Below, piece after piece: positions 39,920 to 48,073 of a DNA stretch of 64,000 nt. Position 1 is the stretch's first letter. Every line of letters begins with the position of its first letter. Under the pieces are notes generated by a model, which had not been told where the DNA came from, ran no database searches, and saw only the letters and a program-made list of their open reading frames with translations. The stretch lies in assembly GCF_003265345.1 (NCBI RefSeq), contig NZ_QFWW01000020.1, positions 604,346-668,345 of the forward strand, read 5' to 3'. The DNA comes from Lentzea terrae. GTDB lineage: Bacteria; Actinomycetota; Actinomycetes; Mycobacteriales; Pseudonocardiaceae. A program made the position numbers and the translations under genes.

Positions 39920-42900
39920 ATGTCGCGCCCAGCCCTGTTCTCCTACGAAGGCGCACTTAGGGTCCTGGGCAAGTACGACCGACCGTGGCTCGACGCGACC
40001 GACACCTTCCTCGGCGTCGGCATCCTCGTGGGCGGCGCGATCGAGCCGAACGTCCTCGACCTCGTGGACCCCAAGAACGAGGCCACCGCCTGCGTGCGCA
40101 AGATCCTCGACGGCGTCACCGACAAGCTCACCGGCCTGTCCGGCAAGTACCGCCAGGAACTCATCGCCGCAGCGCACACGATCATCGCCGTCACCGCGGT
40201 CTTCGACGCCTACCGCGAGGAGATCGGCAAGAAGGACTTCGCCGCGCTCGAGATCACCGACCGCGAGAAGTTCCGCATCTTCAACGTCGCGCCGCCGGAC
40301 AAGAAGAAGGAAGCCTCCGCCCTGCCCGGCCTGACGTCTATCGACGTGCCCGCGCCAGGCCCCACCCGCGGCTTCCACGAGAACCTGAACGGCGACCTCG
40401 ACACCTTCTTCGGCCGGGCGACCCTGGACGTCTGCCAGTTCATCGTCACCGGGCTCGCGGCAGCTCCGCGACGCCTGGAGACCGTCGAGTTCACCCAAGC
40501 AGTGAAGGACCGAGCGCGCGCCTCGTACACCGACCAGTACGTCCGCCTCGCCGCGACGGTCCCCGAGTTCGAGATCTGGTTCATGCTCGGAGAACACGCC
40601 GCAACCCGGGCGACACTCGCCGACACCCGAACCGAGTCGCTGGAACTGTTCTCCCGCCTGCTGTCACTGCTGTCCGCCGGCAAGCCGACCCCGCGCCATG
40701 AGTACCGCGGGGAGCTCAGCACTCATGCCAAGGCGATCCTGAGCGAAACACTGCTCAGGCCGTACAGCGACACGTCGTCCATCGACGCGGTGTTCCCGAC
40801 CGTTGAGGACGGGTTCGTGACACCGGGCTACCGGCACACGATCTACCGCGAAGGCGAGACGCGTCCGGCCTCCCACGGCTGGTGGAGGAAAAACACCAAC
40901 CCTCGCCAGGACCTCAACCCTTTCCTCGCGGCGTACCTGGCCGACGACGAAAGCACGAAGCTTCCGCTGCTGGTGCTGGGAAATCCGGGTGCCGGCAAGT
41001 CACTGCTCATGGAGGTCATGGCCGCACGGCTGCCCGCGGAGAAGTTCGCGGTGGTCCGGGTGCAACTCCGCGCGGTACGTGCGGGGGATCGCGTCCACGA
41101 ACAGATTGCCACGGCGCTGTACGAGACCCTGCACAAGCGAGTCGAGTGGGGCCAAGTGGCCGCTGAATGCGAAAAGGGCGTCACACCCGTGATCCTGCTG
41201 GACGGCCTGGACGAACTGATCCAAGCCAGCGGCGTGCACCAGTCGACGTATCTGCGGCTGGTGCAGGAGTTCCAGGCCACGCAAGCCAAAGGCGGACATC
41301 CCACAGTAGTCGTGGTCAGCTCGCGGGTGCTCGTCGCCGACCGGGCCAGCATCCCCGACGGCGTGTCGATCGTGAAGCTGGAAGAGTTCGACGACGAGCG
41401 CATCGACCGGTGGCTGGCAGCGTGGAACAACGCCAACGCGACCACGTTCGGATTCACCCCGGTCAGCCGCGACTCACTCGGCTCACACCTCGAACTCGCC
41501 CGGCAACCGCTCCTGCTGCTGATGCTGGTCATCTACGCCGCGGATCCCACCACCTCGCGGCTCAACGACCAGAACCTCTCCGATGCAGAGCTGTACCGGC
41601 GTCTCATCGACCGGTTCGTGGTGCGGCAGGTCAGGAAGAAGAGCGCGCCGCTACCCGAGAAAGCCGTCGAGGATCGCGTCGCGGACAGCTGGTGGCGGCT
41701 GGGCATCGCGGCCTTCGCGATGTTCAACCGCGGGCATCAGTACGTGACTGCGACCGAGCTCAACCGGGATCTCGCCGCTTTCGAAACGCCCGAACCACGG
41801 CTGACCACATCGCTGGACACCCCGGTGGAGGGCGCCGATCGGACGGTGGAGGACTTCTTCTTCGTCCACTCACCGAAGTTCAGGGACGAGTCGCAGCCGG
41901 ACCGGCGCACCTACGAGTTCCTCCACGCCACCTTCGGCGAGTACCTGATCGCCGACATGACGATCAAGAGGCTCACCGAGCTGGTCACGAGGCGCGGCTG
42001 GCGATCGTCCAACCCGAACCAGCGGACCGCACCACCGGACGACCCCGAGCTGTACTCGTTGATCTCGCACCAGGTGTTCGTCAAACGCCGGCCGATCATC
42101 GAGTTCGCCGGCGGGTTGTTCGACGCACTGCCGGCTGACGAACAGAACGGCGTGCTAGACGTGCTCGACGACCTCATCCGATCGTTCCACGACCGCGCCC
42201 TGAACGCGCCATATCCGGGCTACGCCCCAGCACCGATCACCGTTGTCTCCCGCATCGCCGCCTACTCGGCCAACCTCGTCTGTTTGCGTGTGCTGCTGCG
42301 GGAACACGCGACCGTGCCGATCAACGGATTGTTCGGACACCACGACGATTCGGCACTGGCCGGCTGGCGCTCGACTGTCAACCTGTGGAAGTCCGGCCTG
42401 GATCCCGAAAGCTGGAACGAGCTCCTCGAAGAGATCACGCTGGACAAGGGCGAGACCTGGCACATCGTCTACCAGGACGCACCTGATCAGTACCTCTTCA
42501 GGGAGGCAAGACTTACCGGCAATCCTTCCCTCGAAGGAGTTCTCCGCGCCGGCGAGCCGTTCCACTCCGATGATGTCAGCCAGGATCGGCGGGACCAGAC
42601 CTTGATCTCGAACCTGTCCTACTGGATCGTGAACGTGGCCGGAACCGGCCGAACAGGTCGCGCCATGCCCTCGGACGTGAACGCACTCGCCAACCTGCTG
42701 GCGGCACCGGAGAACGGCGCCCGCATGAGCGGCAGAACGCGATTCATCGCGGTGACGGCGCTCTCCCGAGAAGCACCTAGAATGCCGCGTCGTGTCGTGG
42801 AGCGCGCACTGATCGACTTCGGTCCGCACACGCCTGCCAACTACCAGCACTCGTCAACGCCGGCGTTCGAACTGATCTCGATCATGTGCGCGCACCCTGA

Positions 42901-43378
42901 CCTGGCCGCACGCGACGTTCTCCCGAACGCTGAGCTGCGCGCGCTGTTCCAGGCAGACCCGCTCGCCGCGACTGCATCACTGGCGTTGCTGTGGAAGACG
43001 CTGAACTCCGGCGACAGCCGGATCGACGACCAGTTCCGCGCCTTCGCCGAACTGGTGGAAGAAGCCGCGGCACCGCACGCCGAAAACATCTCCTTCTTGC
43101 CGGTCGAGGTTTTCGAGTACCTGTCCGAACCCCGCACGACTGAGCCCACCCTCGACCCGTCACTGCTCGGTTCACTCCAGGACATCGTCTCGGTCGCCAG
43201 TGACGAGGTCGGGGCGCAGATCATGCTGAAGTTGATCAACCGGTTCCAGCAGCAATGCAATCCGTCCGACATCGGACGCTTCGCCTTCGCCTATCTCGAG
43301 AGCAGGACCGCGGACGCTTGCGAGGCGGACGAAGAAGCCCTGTCGATGCTGCGGCAGGTCGCCGAGCAACGTGATTAG
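39920..43378 (+). CDS. NACHT-domain STAND NTPase, candidate anti-phage (bacterial NLR-like) protein
   Basis: 1152 residues; CGGAGG precedes the ATG. Residues 1 to about 320 are an all-helical N-terminal domain (ALRVLGKYDRPWLDATDTFLG, KILDGVTDKLTGLSGKYRQELI) of the type fused to actinobacterial NACHT proteins. The NACHT module follows: Walker A GNPGAGKS (354-361), Walker B ILLDGLDEL (Asp428, Asp431, Glu432), sensor-like VVVSSRVL, then winged-helix-like segments with YEFLHATFGEYLIA. The C-terminal 500 residues are helical repeats without a catalytic motif. Bacterial NACHT proteins of this plan protect against phage; the C-terminal part would sense, the N-terminal part signal. No toxin domain is recognised. 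Single gene, not visibly in an island. Confidence 0.9.
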   Translation: MSRPALFSYEGALRVLGKYDRPWLDATDTFLGVGILVGGAIEPNVLDLVDPKNEATACVRKILDGVTDKLTGLSGKYRQELIAAAHTIIAVTAVFDAYREEIGKKDFAALEITDREKFRIFNVAPPDKKKEASALPGLTSIDVPAPGPTRGFHENLNGDLDTFFGRATLDVCQFIVTGLAAAPRRLETVEFTQAVKDRARASYTDQYVRLAATVPEFEIWFMLGEHAATRATLADTRTESLELFSRLLSLLSAGKPTPRHEYRGELSTHAKAILSETLLRPYSDTSSIDAVFPTVEDGFVTPGYRHTIYREGETRPASHGWWRKNTNPRQDLNPFLAAYLADDESTKLPLLVLGNPGAGKSLLMEVMAARLPAEKFAVVRVQLRAVRAGDRVHEQIATALYETLHKRVEWGQVAAECEKGVTPVILLDGLDELIQASGVHQSTYLRLVQEFQATQAKGGHPTVVVVSSRVLVADRASIPDGVSIVKLEEFDDERIDRWLAAWNNANATTFGFTPVSRDSLGSHLELARQPLLLLMLVIYAADPTTSRLNDQNLSDAELYRRLIDRFVVRQVRKKSAPLPEKAVEDRVADSWWRLGIAAFAMFNRGHQYVTATELNRDLAAFETPEPRLTTSLDTPVEGADRTVEDFFFVHSPKFRDESQPDRRTYEFLHATFGEYLIADMTIKRLTELVTRRGWRSSNPNQRTAPPDDPELYSLISHQVFVKRRPIIEFAGGLFDALPADEQNGVLDVLDDLIRSFHDRALNAPYPGYAPAPITVVSRIAAYSANLVCLRVLLREHATVPINGLFGHHDDSALAGWRSTVNLWKSGLDPESWNELLEEITLDKGETWHIVYQDAPDQYLFREARLTGNPSLEGVLRAGEPFHSDDVSQDRRDQTLISNLSYWIVNVAGTGRTGRAMPSDVNALANLLAAPENGARMSGRTRFIAVTALSREAPRMPRRVVERALIDFGPHTPANYQHSSTPAFELISIMCAHPDLAARDVLPNAELRALFQADPLAATASLALLWKTLNSGDSRIDDQFRAFAELVEEAAAPHAENISFLPVEVFEYLSEPRTTEPTLDPSLLGSLQDIVSVASDEVGAQIMLKLINRFQQQCNPSDIGRFAFAYLESRTADACEADEEALSMLRQVAEQRD

Positions 43379-43752
43379 GCGCCGAAGCGACTGCGGGCCT
43401 CCTCGATCTCGCTCAAGTAGCGCGTGGTCCAGTCGCACATCGCGTCCACCGTCGCCCGCAACGCCTGTCCAGGCTCGGTGAGCGTGTACTCGACCCGCGG
43501 CGGAACGGTCGGATGCACATCGCGCACCACCAGCCCGTTGCGCTCCAAAAGCCGCAGGTTCTGGGTCAGCATCTTGTGGCTGATCCCGTCGACCTCGACC
43601 TTCAGCTCGGTGAACCGCTTCGTCGAGTCGCCGATCGTCTCGATGATCAGCAACGCCCACTTGTTCGCGATGTCCGAGAAGATCTCGCGCGCCAGTGAAT
43701 CCGCGCGGGCCAGATCCCCGCTGAGCTGCTTGCTCACCAAAAGGTTCCTCAC
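43375..43752 (-). CDS. HxlR-family winged-helix regulator
   Basis: 125 residues, GTG start at 43752. The HxlR core is evident: IANKWALLIIETIGDSTKRFTELKVEVDGISHKMLTQNLRLLERNGLVVRDVHPTVPPRVEYTLTEPGQ. The 3' end overlaps the NACHT stop by 4 bp (convergent). It is divergent from the RidA gene, and a 6-bp inverted repeat lies between them. HxlR proteins usually respond to electrophiles or small metabolites and control one adjacent gene. Confidence 0.92.
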   Translation of the reverse strand: MRNLLVSKQLSGDLARADSLAREIFSDIANKWALLIIETIGDSTKRFTELKVEVDGISHKMLTQNLRLLERNGLVVRDVHPTVPPRVEYTLTEPGQALRATVDAMCDWTTRYLSEIEEARSRFGA

Positions 43753-43796
43753 TCACGAAAAAGTGCGTTCTTCCAGGTCGGCACACACTCTCCTAC

Positions 43797-43811
43797 GGTT
43801 ACCGAGTAACC
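43797..43811. promoter_or_regulatory. HxlR operator between regulator and RidA gene
   Basis: GGTTAC-CGA-GTAACC, a perfect inverted repeat in the 76-bp divergent gap, 18 bp before the RidA start. Confidence 0.7.
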
Positions 43812-43828
43812 ACAAGAGAGGAAGACAA

Positions 43829-44215
43829 GTGCCCATCACGTTCATCGACCCCGAAGGCCTGCCCGCCATCGACGTCTACCACCAGGTGGCCGTCGCGACC
43901 GGCACCAAGACCATCTACGTGGCCGGCCAGGTCGCCTGGGACGCCGAGCCGGACCTCGCCGCCCAAACAGAGCAGGCCTATGTGAGCGTTCACACCGCGC
44001 TCAAGGCCGCCGGGGCGTCGCTCAAGGACCTCGTGAAGATCACCGTCTACGTCGTGGACTGGACGCCGGACAAGATGCCGGACCTGCTCAAGGGCATTGA
44101 GAACGCGCTCAACGCGGTCGGCGAGACCGCGAAGCCGCCCGCGACGCTCATCGGTGTGCAGGCGCTGGACGTGCCCGAGCACCTGGTCGAGATCGAGGCC
44201 GTCGCGGTCATCTGA
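43829..44215 (+). CDS. RidA/YjgF-family protein
   Basis: 128 residues; GAGAGGAAG precedes GTG 43829. RidA landmarks: IYVAGQVAWD, LAAQTEQAYVSVHTALKAAGASLKDLVKITVYVVD and PATLIGVQALDVPEHLVEIEAVA, where GVQAL aligns with the GVxxL active-site segment. It may deaminate reactive enamines or act as a related hydrolase. It is controlled by the divergent HxlR gene. Confidence 0.9.
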   Translation: MPITFIDPEGLPAIDVYHQVAVATGTKTIYVAGQVAWDAEPDLAAQTEQAYVSVHTALKAAGASLKDLVKITVYVVDWTPDKMPDLLKGIENALNAVGETAKPPATLIGVQALDVPEHLVEIEAVAVI

Positions 44216-44233
44216 TTTACCGGCGGCTAACCG
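44215..44233 (+). promoter_or_regulatory. Upstream element shared by the two secreted four-Cys genes (copy 2)
   Basis: Near-match to 26622-26640 and 37 bp before ATG 44271. It begins at the RidA stop codon. Confidence 0.5.
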
Positions 44234-44270
44234 GCACGACGAAAGCTCCTCGCAGAACGAGAGGAGCGCC

Positions 44271-44687
44271 ATGCGCAAGATCCTGGCCGCCGGAGCAGTC
44301 GCTGCGGCAGTCGCGACGCTGACGACCGGCACCGCACAGGCCGAGTCGAACCAGTACTGCGGCAGCGTCACGCAGATCGGGTCGACGGCCTACGTGATGA
44401 ACTACGACGAGACCGTCGCGTCGGTGAAGCAGTTCAAGGGCTGTGGCAAGAACTTCTCCTACATCTACGTGTGGGACTCGTGGATCGCCCGCGCGGGCAG
44501 GGACTTCACCCTCCGCACGCACATCTACACCCGCGACAACAACTCGCACGGGTACAAGACGGGTGCGCGGGGGCAGCGGGAACTGTGGGGTGGCCCCGCG
44601 GACACGATCGACAGGTGCACTCGTGCGCACGGCGAGGTGGACGGGAGCAGCTACTTCCTGTTCGCCAAGACCAGCGAGCGCTGCTGA
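44271..44687 (+). CDS. Small secreted four-cysteine protein, family copy 2
   Basis: 138 residues; GAGAGGAGC precedes ATG 44271. Signal peptide MRKILAAGAVAAAVATLTTG with cleavage after TAQA. The four mature Cys match copy 1 (26661-27074): QYCGS, FKGCGKNF, DRCTRAHGE and the C-terminal RC. Shared blocks are TQIGSTAYV, VASVKQFKGCGKN and YIYVWDSW; the middle region diverges. The family is not recognised. Two paralogs 17.6 kb apart with a shared upstream element suggest co-regulated secreted proteins. Confidence 0.85.
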   Translation: MRKILAAGAVAAAVATLTTGTAQAESNQYCGSVTQIGSTAYVMNYDETVASVKQFKGCGKNFSYIYVWDSWIARAGRDFTLRTHIYTRDNNSHGYKTGARGQRELWGGPADTIDRCTRAHGEVDGSSYFLFAKTSERC

Positions 44688-44697
44688 GTCTCAGCAG
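44681..44697. terminator. Hairpin over both stop codons of convergent genes
   Basis: CTGCTGAG-T-CTCAGCAG; in practice a 6-bp stem with a 5-nt loop. It covers the stop codons of the secreted protein gene and of the cysteine-rich gene, so it may terminate both. Confidence 0.5.
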
Positions 44698-45125
44698 AAC
44701 TCCACGAGGCCGTCGATCACGCGGAACGACATGGTGGTGCGCCCGGCCGGACTGTGCCGGTCGGGCCCGTACTCCGGCAGCCGCTTCTTGGGCACGCGAA
44801 CACTCGTGTCGTCGGCCCGGACGTGCTGTGCGCACGTGCATCCGTGGTCGAGCGGAGTCGGGCACGCGAAGGCGGAGCGCAGGCGGTCGACGTCGGCGGT
44901 GACGAGAATCGCCGACCAGACCATGACGTCGTCCTCTTCGCCGAACACCACGAAGTCGTCGTAGTCGAACGAGCGAAGCTCGCCTACGTCGCAGGCGGCG
45001 CAGAACAGGACCCGTGAGTAGTTGTGCTGGCGCTCCCACGGGCCGCGCTCGCGGATGCCGATGACCAATTCCTGCTCGCCGTGGCAGATCAGGCAGTTGT
45101 CAGACGGCGTGTGCCATTTGCTCAT
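44691..45125 (-). CDS. Cysteine-rich protein of unknown function
   Basis: 144 residues from ATG 45125, which overlaps the stop of the upstream membrane protein gene as ATGA. CXXC pairs CLIC (about residue 12) and CAAC (about 41) could form a zinc ribbon; a further CTC with nearby His follows near residue 100. The rest is polar with no signal peptide. I do not recognise a family. Tight coupling to a small membrane protein suggests they work together. Confidence 0.75.
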   Translation of the reverse strand: MSKWHTPSDNCLICHGEQELVIGIRERGPWERQHNYSRVLFCAACDVGELRSFDYDDFVVFGEEDDVMVWSAILVTADVDRLRSAFACPTPLDHGCTCAQHVRADDTSVRVPKKRLPEYGPDRHSPAGRTTMSFRVIDGLVEFC

Positions 45126-45487
45126 CGGCGCAGGGAAATCAGCAAAGCCACCGCCGCCCACAACGCGACCAGCGCCGAAACGACGAGCTGGTTGAGCCAA
45201 ACGGCCCAAATGCCGCCATCGGCCTCCCGCAACGCCACGATCACCAGCCACAGCGCCAGCGCGATCGTGATCGGTTGCGCCAGCGGCACGTCCAACGGCG
45301 CCATGGCCCGCACCATGCCGAGCAGCATGAGCACGACGGCCAGCCCCATCGACCACCAGTAGGGCCGGAAAGCGTGTGTGGACGCGCTGAAGTGCAGGAC
45401 CGGTGGCGCGGCGATCAGCCACACGCCGGCCAGGAAGGCGGCGACACCGGCCCTGCTCTCGACAGTCCGTCCGTGAATGTCCCCCAC
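45122..45487 (-). CDS. Small four-helix membrane protein
   Basis: About 121 residues with four hydrophobic segments (AGVAAFLAGVWLIAAPPVL, WWSMGLAVVLMLLGMVRAM, PITIALALWLVIVAL, LNQLVVSALVALWAAVALLI). The W-L-I-A-A-P-P and F-S-A-S pattern resembles SPW-repeat membrane proteins. Start uncertain: GTG 45487 (GAGGTGAG upstream) preferred, GTG 45526 possible. It overlaps the Cys-rich gene. Confidence 0.72.
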   Translation of the reverse strand: MGDIHGRTVESRAGVAAFLAGVWLIAAPPVLHFSASTHAFRPYWWSMGLAVVLMLLGMVRAMAPLDVPLAQPITIALALWLVIVALREADGGIWAVWLNQLVVSALVALWAAVALLISLRR

Positions 45488-45527
45488 GCGAGTAATTCTC
45501 ACCTCCGGACGACTCCGAGGGAACACC

Positions 45528-46298
45528 TCATTCGTTCCGGTACGCCTTCATGTTGCGCAACAACAGGTAGGTGTCCTGCAACTGAGCGGAGTCGCCGAGC
45601 GACCGGTAGATGCCCCACTTCGGATGCGCCTGGTCACCGCCGAGCCACGTGTCGAAGCCGGACCGCGACGCGTTGACCACGGTGGTGCCGCCGTCCTTCA
45701 GCGAATAACGCAGGCTGCCCGAGTCAGCGACCTTGATCTCGATCTCGACGTCGATCCACTTGTTGCGCAGCGGCGCGAGCGGGGTGCTGCCGAGTTTCGC
45801 CTGTCCCGCACCGAAGAGCCGCATCTCGACCGTCTCGGTGGAACCGGAGCGGAACAGCGACATCGTGACCACGGGCGAGGCGACCGCGGTGTGCTTGACC
45901 TGGAAGATGTGCGTGAAGCTCGTGGTGCCCTTCAACGAGCTGGGGATGTACATCTGGTAGTTGAAACGCCAGGTCTCGCCCTTCTTCATGTCGTGGCGCG
46001 TGCTGCCCGTCTGGATCGCGCGCACTTCCTGGCGTTGCCGGTCGGAACCGTCCCGATCGGACTTGTGCATCACGAACCGGTACTGGCCATCGCTCTCGGC
46101 GAAGATGTGCGTGGCGGACGGGTGCGAGTTGGCGCGGTCGTCCTCGATGCCGACGAACGACTTCAGCCCGGCGGTCCCTGCCCACTTCTGCACGAACGCC
46201 AGAGCTCCGATGTCAGCCGAGGCGACACCGGGCACCAACGGGATCGCCGCGATGGCGAGTGCCCCTCGCATTGCCGTGCGGCGGTTGAACAACTCCAT
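45528..46298 (-). CDS. Tat-exported polysaccharide-lyase-like protein
   Basis: 256 residues; AGGAGGAACC precedes ATG 46298. The N-terminus MELFNRRTAMRGALAIAAIPLVPGVASA is a twin-arginine-like signal. The mature part is a beta-jelly-roll-like protein (RFVMHKSDRDGSDRQRQEVRAI, WRFNYQMYIPSSLKG, FTHIFQVKH, DVEIEIKV, PKWGIYRSLGD) resembling polysaccharide lyases of the PF14099/PL20-like group. Probable substrate is a uronic-acid polymer; catalytic residues cannot be fixed here. Confidence 0.78.
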   Translation of the reverse strand: MELFNRRTAMRGALAIAAIPLVPGVASADIGALAFVQKWAGTAGLKSFVGIEDDRANSHPSATHIFAESDGQYRFVMHKSDRDGSDRQRQEVRAIQTGSTRHDMKKGETWRFNYQMYIPSSLKGTTSFTHIFQVKHTAVASPVVTMSLFRSGSTETVEMRLFGAGQAKLGSTPLAPLRNKWIDVEIEIKVADSGSLRYSLKDGGTTVVNASRSGFDTWLGGDQAHPKWGIYRSLGDSAQLQDTYLLLRNMKAYRNE

Positions 46299-46462
46299 CA
46301 GGGTTCCTCCTCGAACCAAAGTTCGAGGCGGCGGTAAGCACCACGATCTGCGACAAAGCTCCGACGTGTCAAGTGCCCGGTTTTGTGGAGGATCCGTGCA
46401 GATCCGGTGAAGGTGTTGCGGCGGAAGGAGAACCGCCGGGTTGGTCGGTTCTACGGTCAGGC

Positions 46463-47494
46463 ATGGACACCGTGGACGTGCTCGTCGTCGGGGCCGGCCT
46501 GGCCGGGCTCAACACCGCCCGCCTGCTCGCGGACGCAGGGCTCGACGTGGCCGTGTGCGAACGCCGGACCAGCCTCGACACCGGCATCCGCACGACCGGG
46601 ATCTTCGTCCGGCGCACGCTCACCGACTACGAGCTGCCGCACCTCGGCCCGGCGGTCCGGCGCGTGCTGCTCTACCCGCCGTCGCTCAGGGAGCCGGTCG
46701 AGCTTGTTAGCGCTCACGACGAGTTCCGCGTCGGTGACATGGCGGGGATCTACGCGCAGGCAGTGAAGGACGCCGAACGCGCCGGTGCCCAGGTCAACCT
46801 CAACGCGGGCTATCCGCACAAGGCCACGAAAGCCCGGTTCACGATCGGCGCGGACGGCGCCCGCTCCACGGTCGCCAAGCAGCTCGGCCTCGACGTCAAC
46901 CGGCGGCTGATCACCGGCATCGAGGAGGTCTACCCGATCAGGACCGGCTCGACGCCGACGTTCCACTGCGTCGTCGACCCGCGGCTCGCACCGGGCTACA
47001 TCGCGTGGGTCATCGACGACGGCGAGCACGCGCACGTCGGGCTGGCCGGGCGCGCCGACCGATTCCCCGCGCCGCTCCCCCAGCTGCTCCAACGGTTCCG
47101 CGACAGCTTCCCGACCCCGACGCCCACCGGTCCGGTCAAACGCCGTGGCGGGCCGATTCCGGTCGGCGGACTGCTGCGGAAGATCGTGTCGCCGCAGGGC
47201 CTGCTGGTCGGCGACGCGGCGGGCGCGGTCTCCCCGCTCACCGCCGGCGGACTGGACCCGTGCCTGCGGATGTCCGAGCTCGCCGCCTCGGTCACGTTCG
47301 ACTACCTGCGCAGCGGCAACAAGTACGTCCTCGAGCACTACGATGCGGCCGCGCTGCGCCGTCGTTACCGCATCCGGTCCGCGATGAGGCGGGGCCTGTC
47401 GCTGGTCCGCGAGCCGGGCCTGGCCGAGTTGGCGTTCACCGGACTGCGCACGCCGGCCGGGAAGGCCGTGGCCAAGCGGATCCTGTTCACCTAG
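46463..47494 (+). CDS. Geranylgeranyl-reductase-like FAD-dependent oxidoreductase
   Basis: 343 residues from ATG 46463. FAD motif VLVVGAGLAGLNTARLLADAGLDVAVCE, a middle FTIGADGARSTVAKQL and the late LLVGDAAGAVSPLTAGGLDPCLRMS place it in the geranylgeranyl-reductase/PHBH-like group. It probably reduces or hydroxylates a lipid or polyketide-like substrate. It overlaps the convergent SRPBCC gene by 8 bp and contains a GTTAGCGCTCAC element. Confidence 0.88.
   Translation: MDTVDVLVVGAGLAGLNTARLLADAGLDVAVCERRTSLDTGIRTTGIFVRRTLTDYELPHLGPAVRRVLLYPPSLREPVELVSAHDEFRVGDMAGIYAQAVKDAERAGAQVNLNAGYPHKATKARFTIGADGARSTVAKQLGLDVNRRLITGIEEVYPIRTGSTPTFHCVVDPRLAPGYIAWVIDDGEHAHVGLAGRADRFPAPLPQLLQRFRDSFPTPTPTGPVKRRGGPIPVGGLLRKIVSPQGLLVGDAAGAVSPLTAGGLDPCLRMSELAASVTFDYLRSGNKYVLEHYDAAALRRRYRIRSAMRRGLSLVREPGLAELAFTGLRTPAGKAVAKRILFT
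46706..46717 (+). repeat. GTTAGCGCTCAC copy of a dispersed 12-bp near-palindrome
   Basis: Inside the FAD oxidoreductase gene, read as VSAH: a different frame and peptide from the LALT copies. Confidence 0.6.
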
Positions 47495-47993
47495 ATTCAG
47501 CGGCCCGCTTCAGGGCGGCGTTCTCGGCCTGCATGCCGTCCCGCATCGCCTTGCCCATGAAGTGGTCGGCTCCCCCGGACAGGATGCCGTCGATCAACAG
47601 CTCGTTGGACACCAGCACGGTCCCGTCGGGCTGCGTTGTGAGCGTTCGACAACGCTGGCCGTAGACGAACCACGCGTTCCAGCCGGCGTCCTTCCAGCAG
47701 AACCGCCTGCCCGGCACGCCGTTGAGCACGGTGTGCTTCGCGGCCATGGTGACCGAGCCGAGGACGACGTCGACCTTCACCTCATCCCCCGGCGAGGTGC
47801 CGCCCGCCGCCCTGGTCACCCACGGGTTCCAGCTCGCGTAACCGGGGAAGTCGGTGAGCAGCCCGTAGATCCGCTCCTGGGACGCCGCGACGACCGTGTC
47901 GACCCGGTAGACCACCGAGTGCTCGCCGGGCTCTCGCGGGTCCAACGGGGAACCGCTCGCCAGCACCGCGAGTACCAGACCGGCTGCCAACAC
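47487..47993 (-). CDS. SRPBCC-domain protein with N-terminal hydrophobic signal
   Basis: 168 residues, GTG 47993 after GAGGTGATCAC. MLAAGLVLAVLASGSPL looks like a short signal or anchor. The SRPBCC (START-like) domain follows: VDTVVAASQERIYGLLTDFPGYASWNPWVTRAAGG ... VTMAAKHTVLNGVPGRRFCWKDAGWNAWFVYGQR. These domains bind hydrophobic ligands. Export is unusual for the superfamily but occurs in actinobacteria. Confidence 0.83.
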   Translation of the reverse strand: MLAAGLVLAVLASGSPLDPREPGEHSVVYRVDTVVAASQERIYGLLTDFPGYASWNPWVTRAAGGTSPGDEVKVDVVLGSVTMAAKHTVLNGVPGRRFCWKDAGWNAWFVYGQRCRTLTTQPDGTVLVSNELLIDGILSGGADHFMGKAMRDGMQAENAALKRAAESR

Positions 47994-48013
47994 GTGATCA
48001 CCTCGAGAAGAAG

Positions 48014-48064
48014 GTCCACCGGGACGCAGACGTGAAGAAAGTACGCGTTTGCGTCCCGGTGGAC
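48014..48064 (-). terminator. Long terminator hairpin after the GH2/protease operon
   Basis: Perfect 15-bp arms, GTCCACCGGGACGCA (48014-48028) and its complement (48050-48064), with a 21-nt loop. It lies 9 bp beyond the S1 protease stop and is followed on the minus strand by a pyrimidine-rich CTTCTTCTC. Confidence 0.8.
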
Positions 48065-48073
48065 ATCGGCCGA

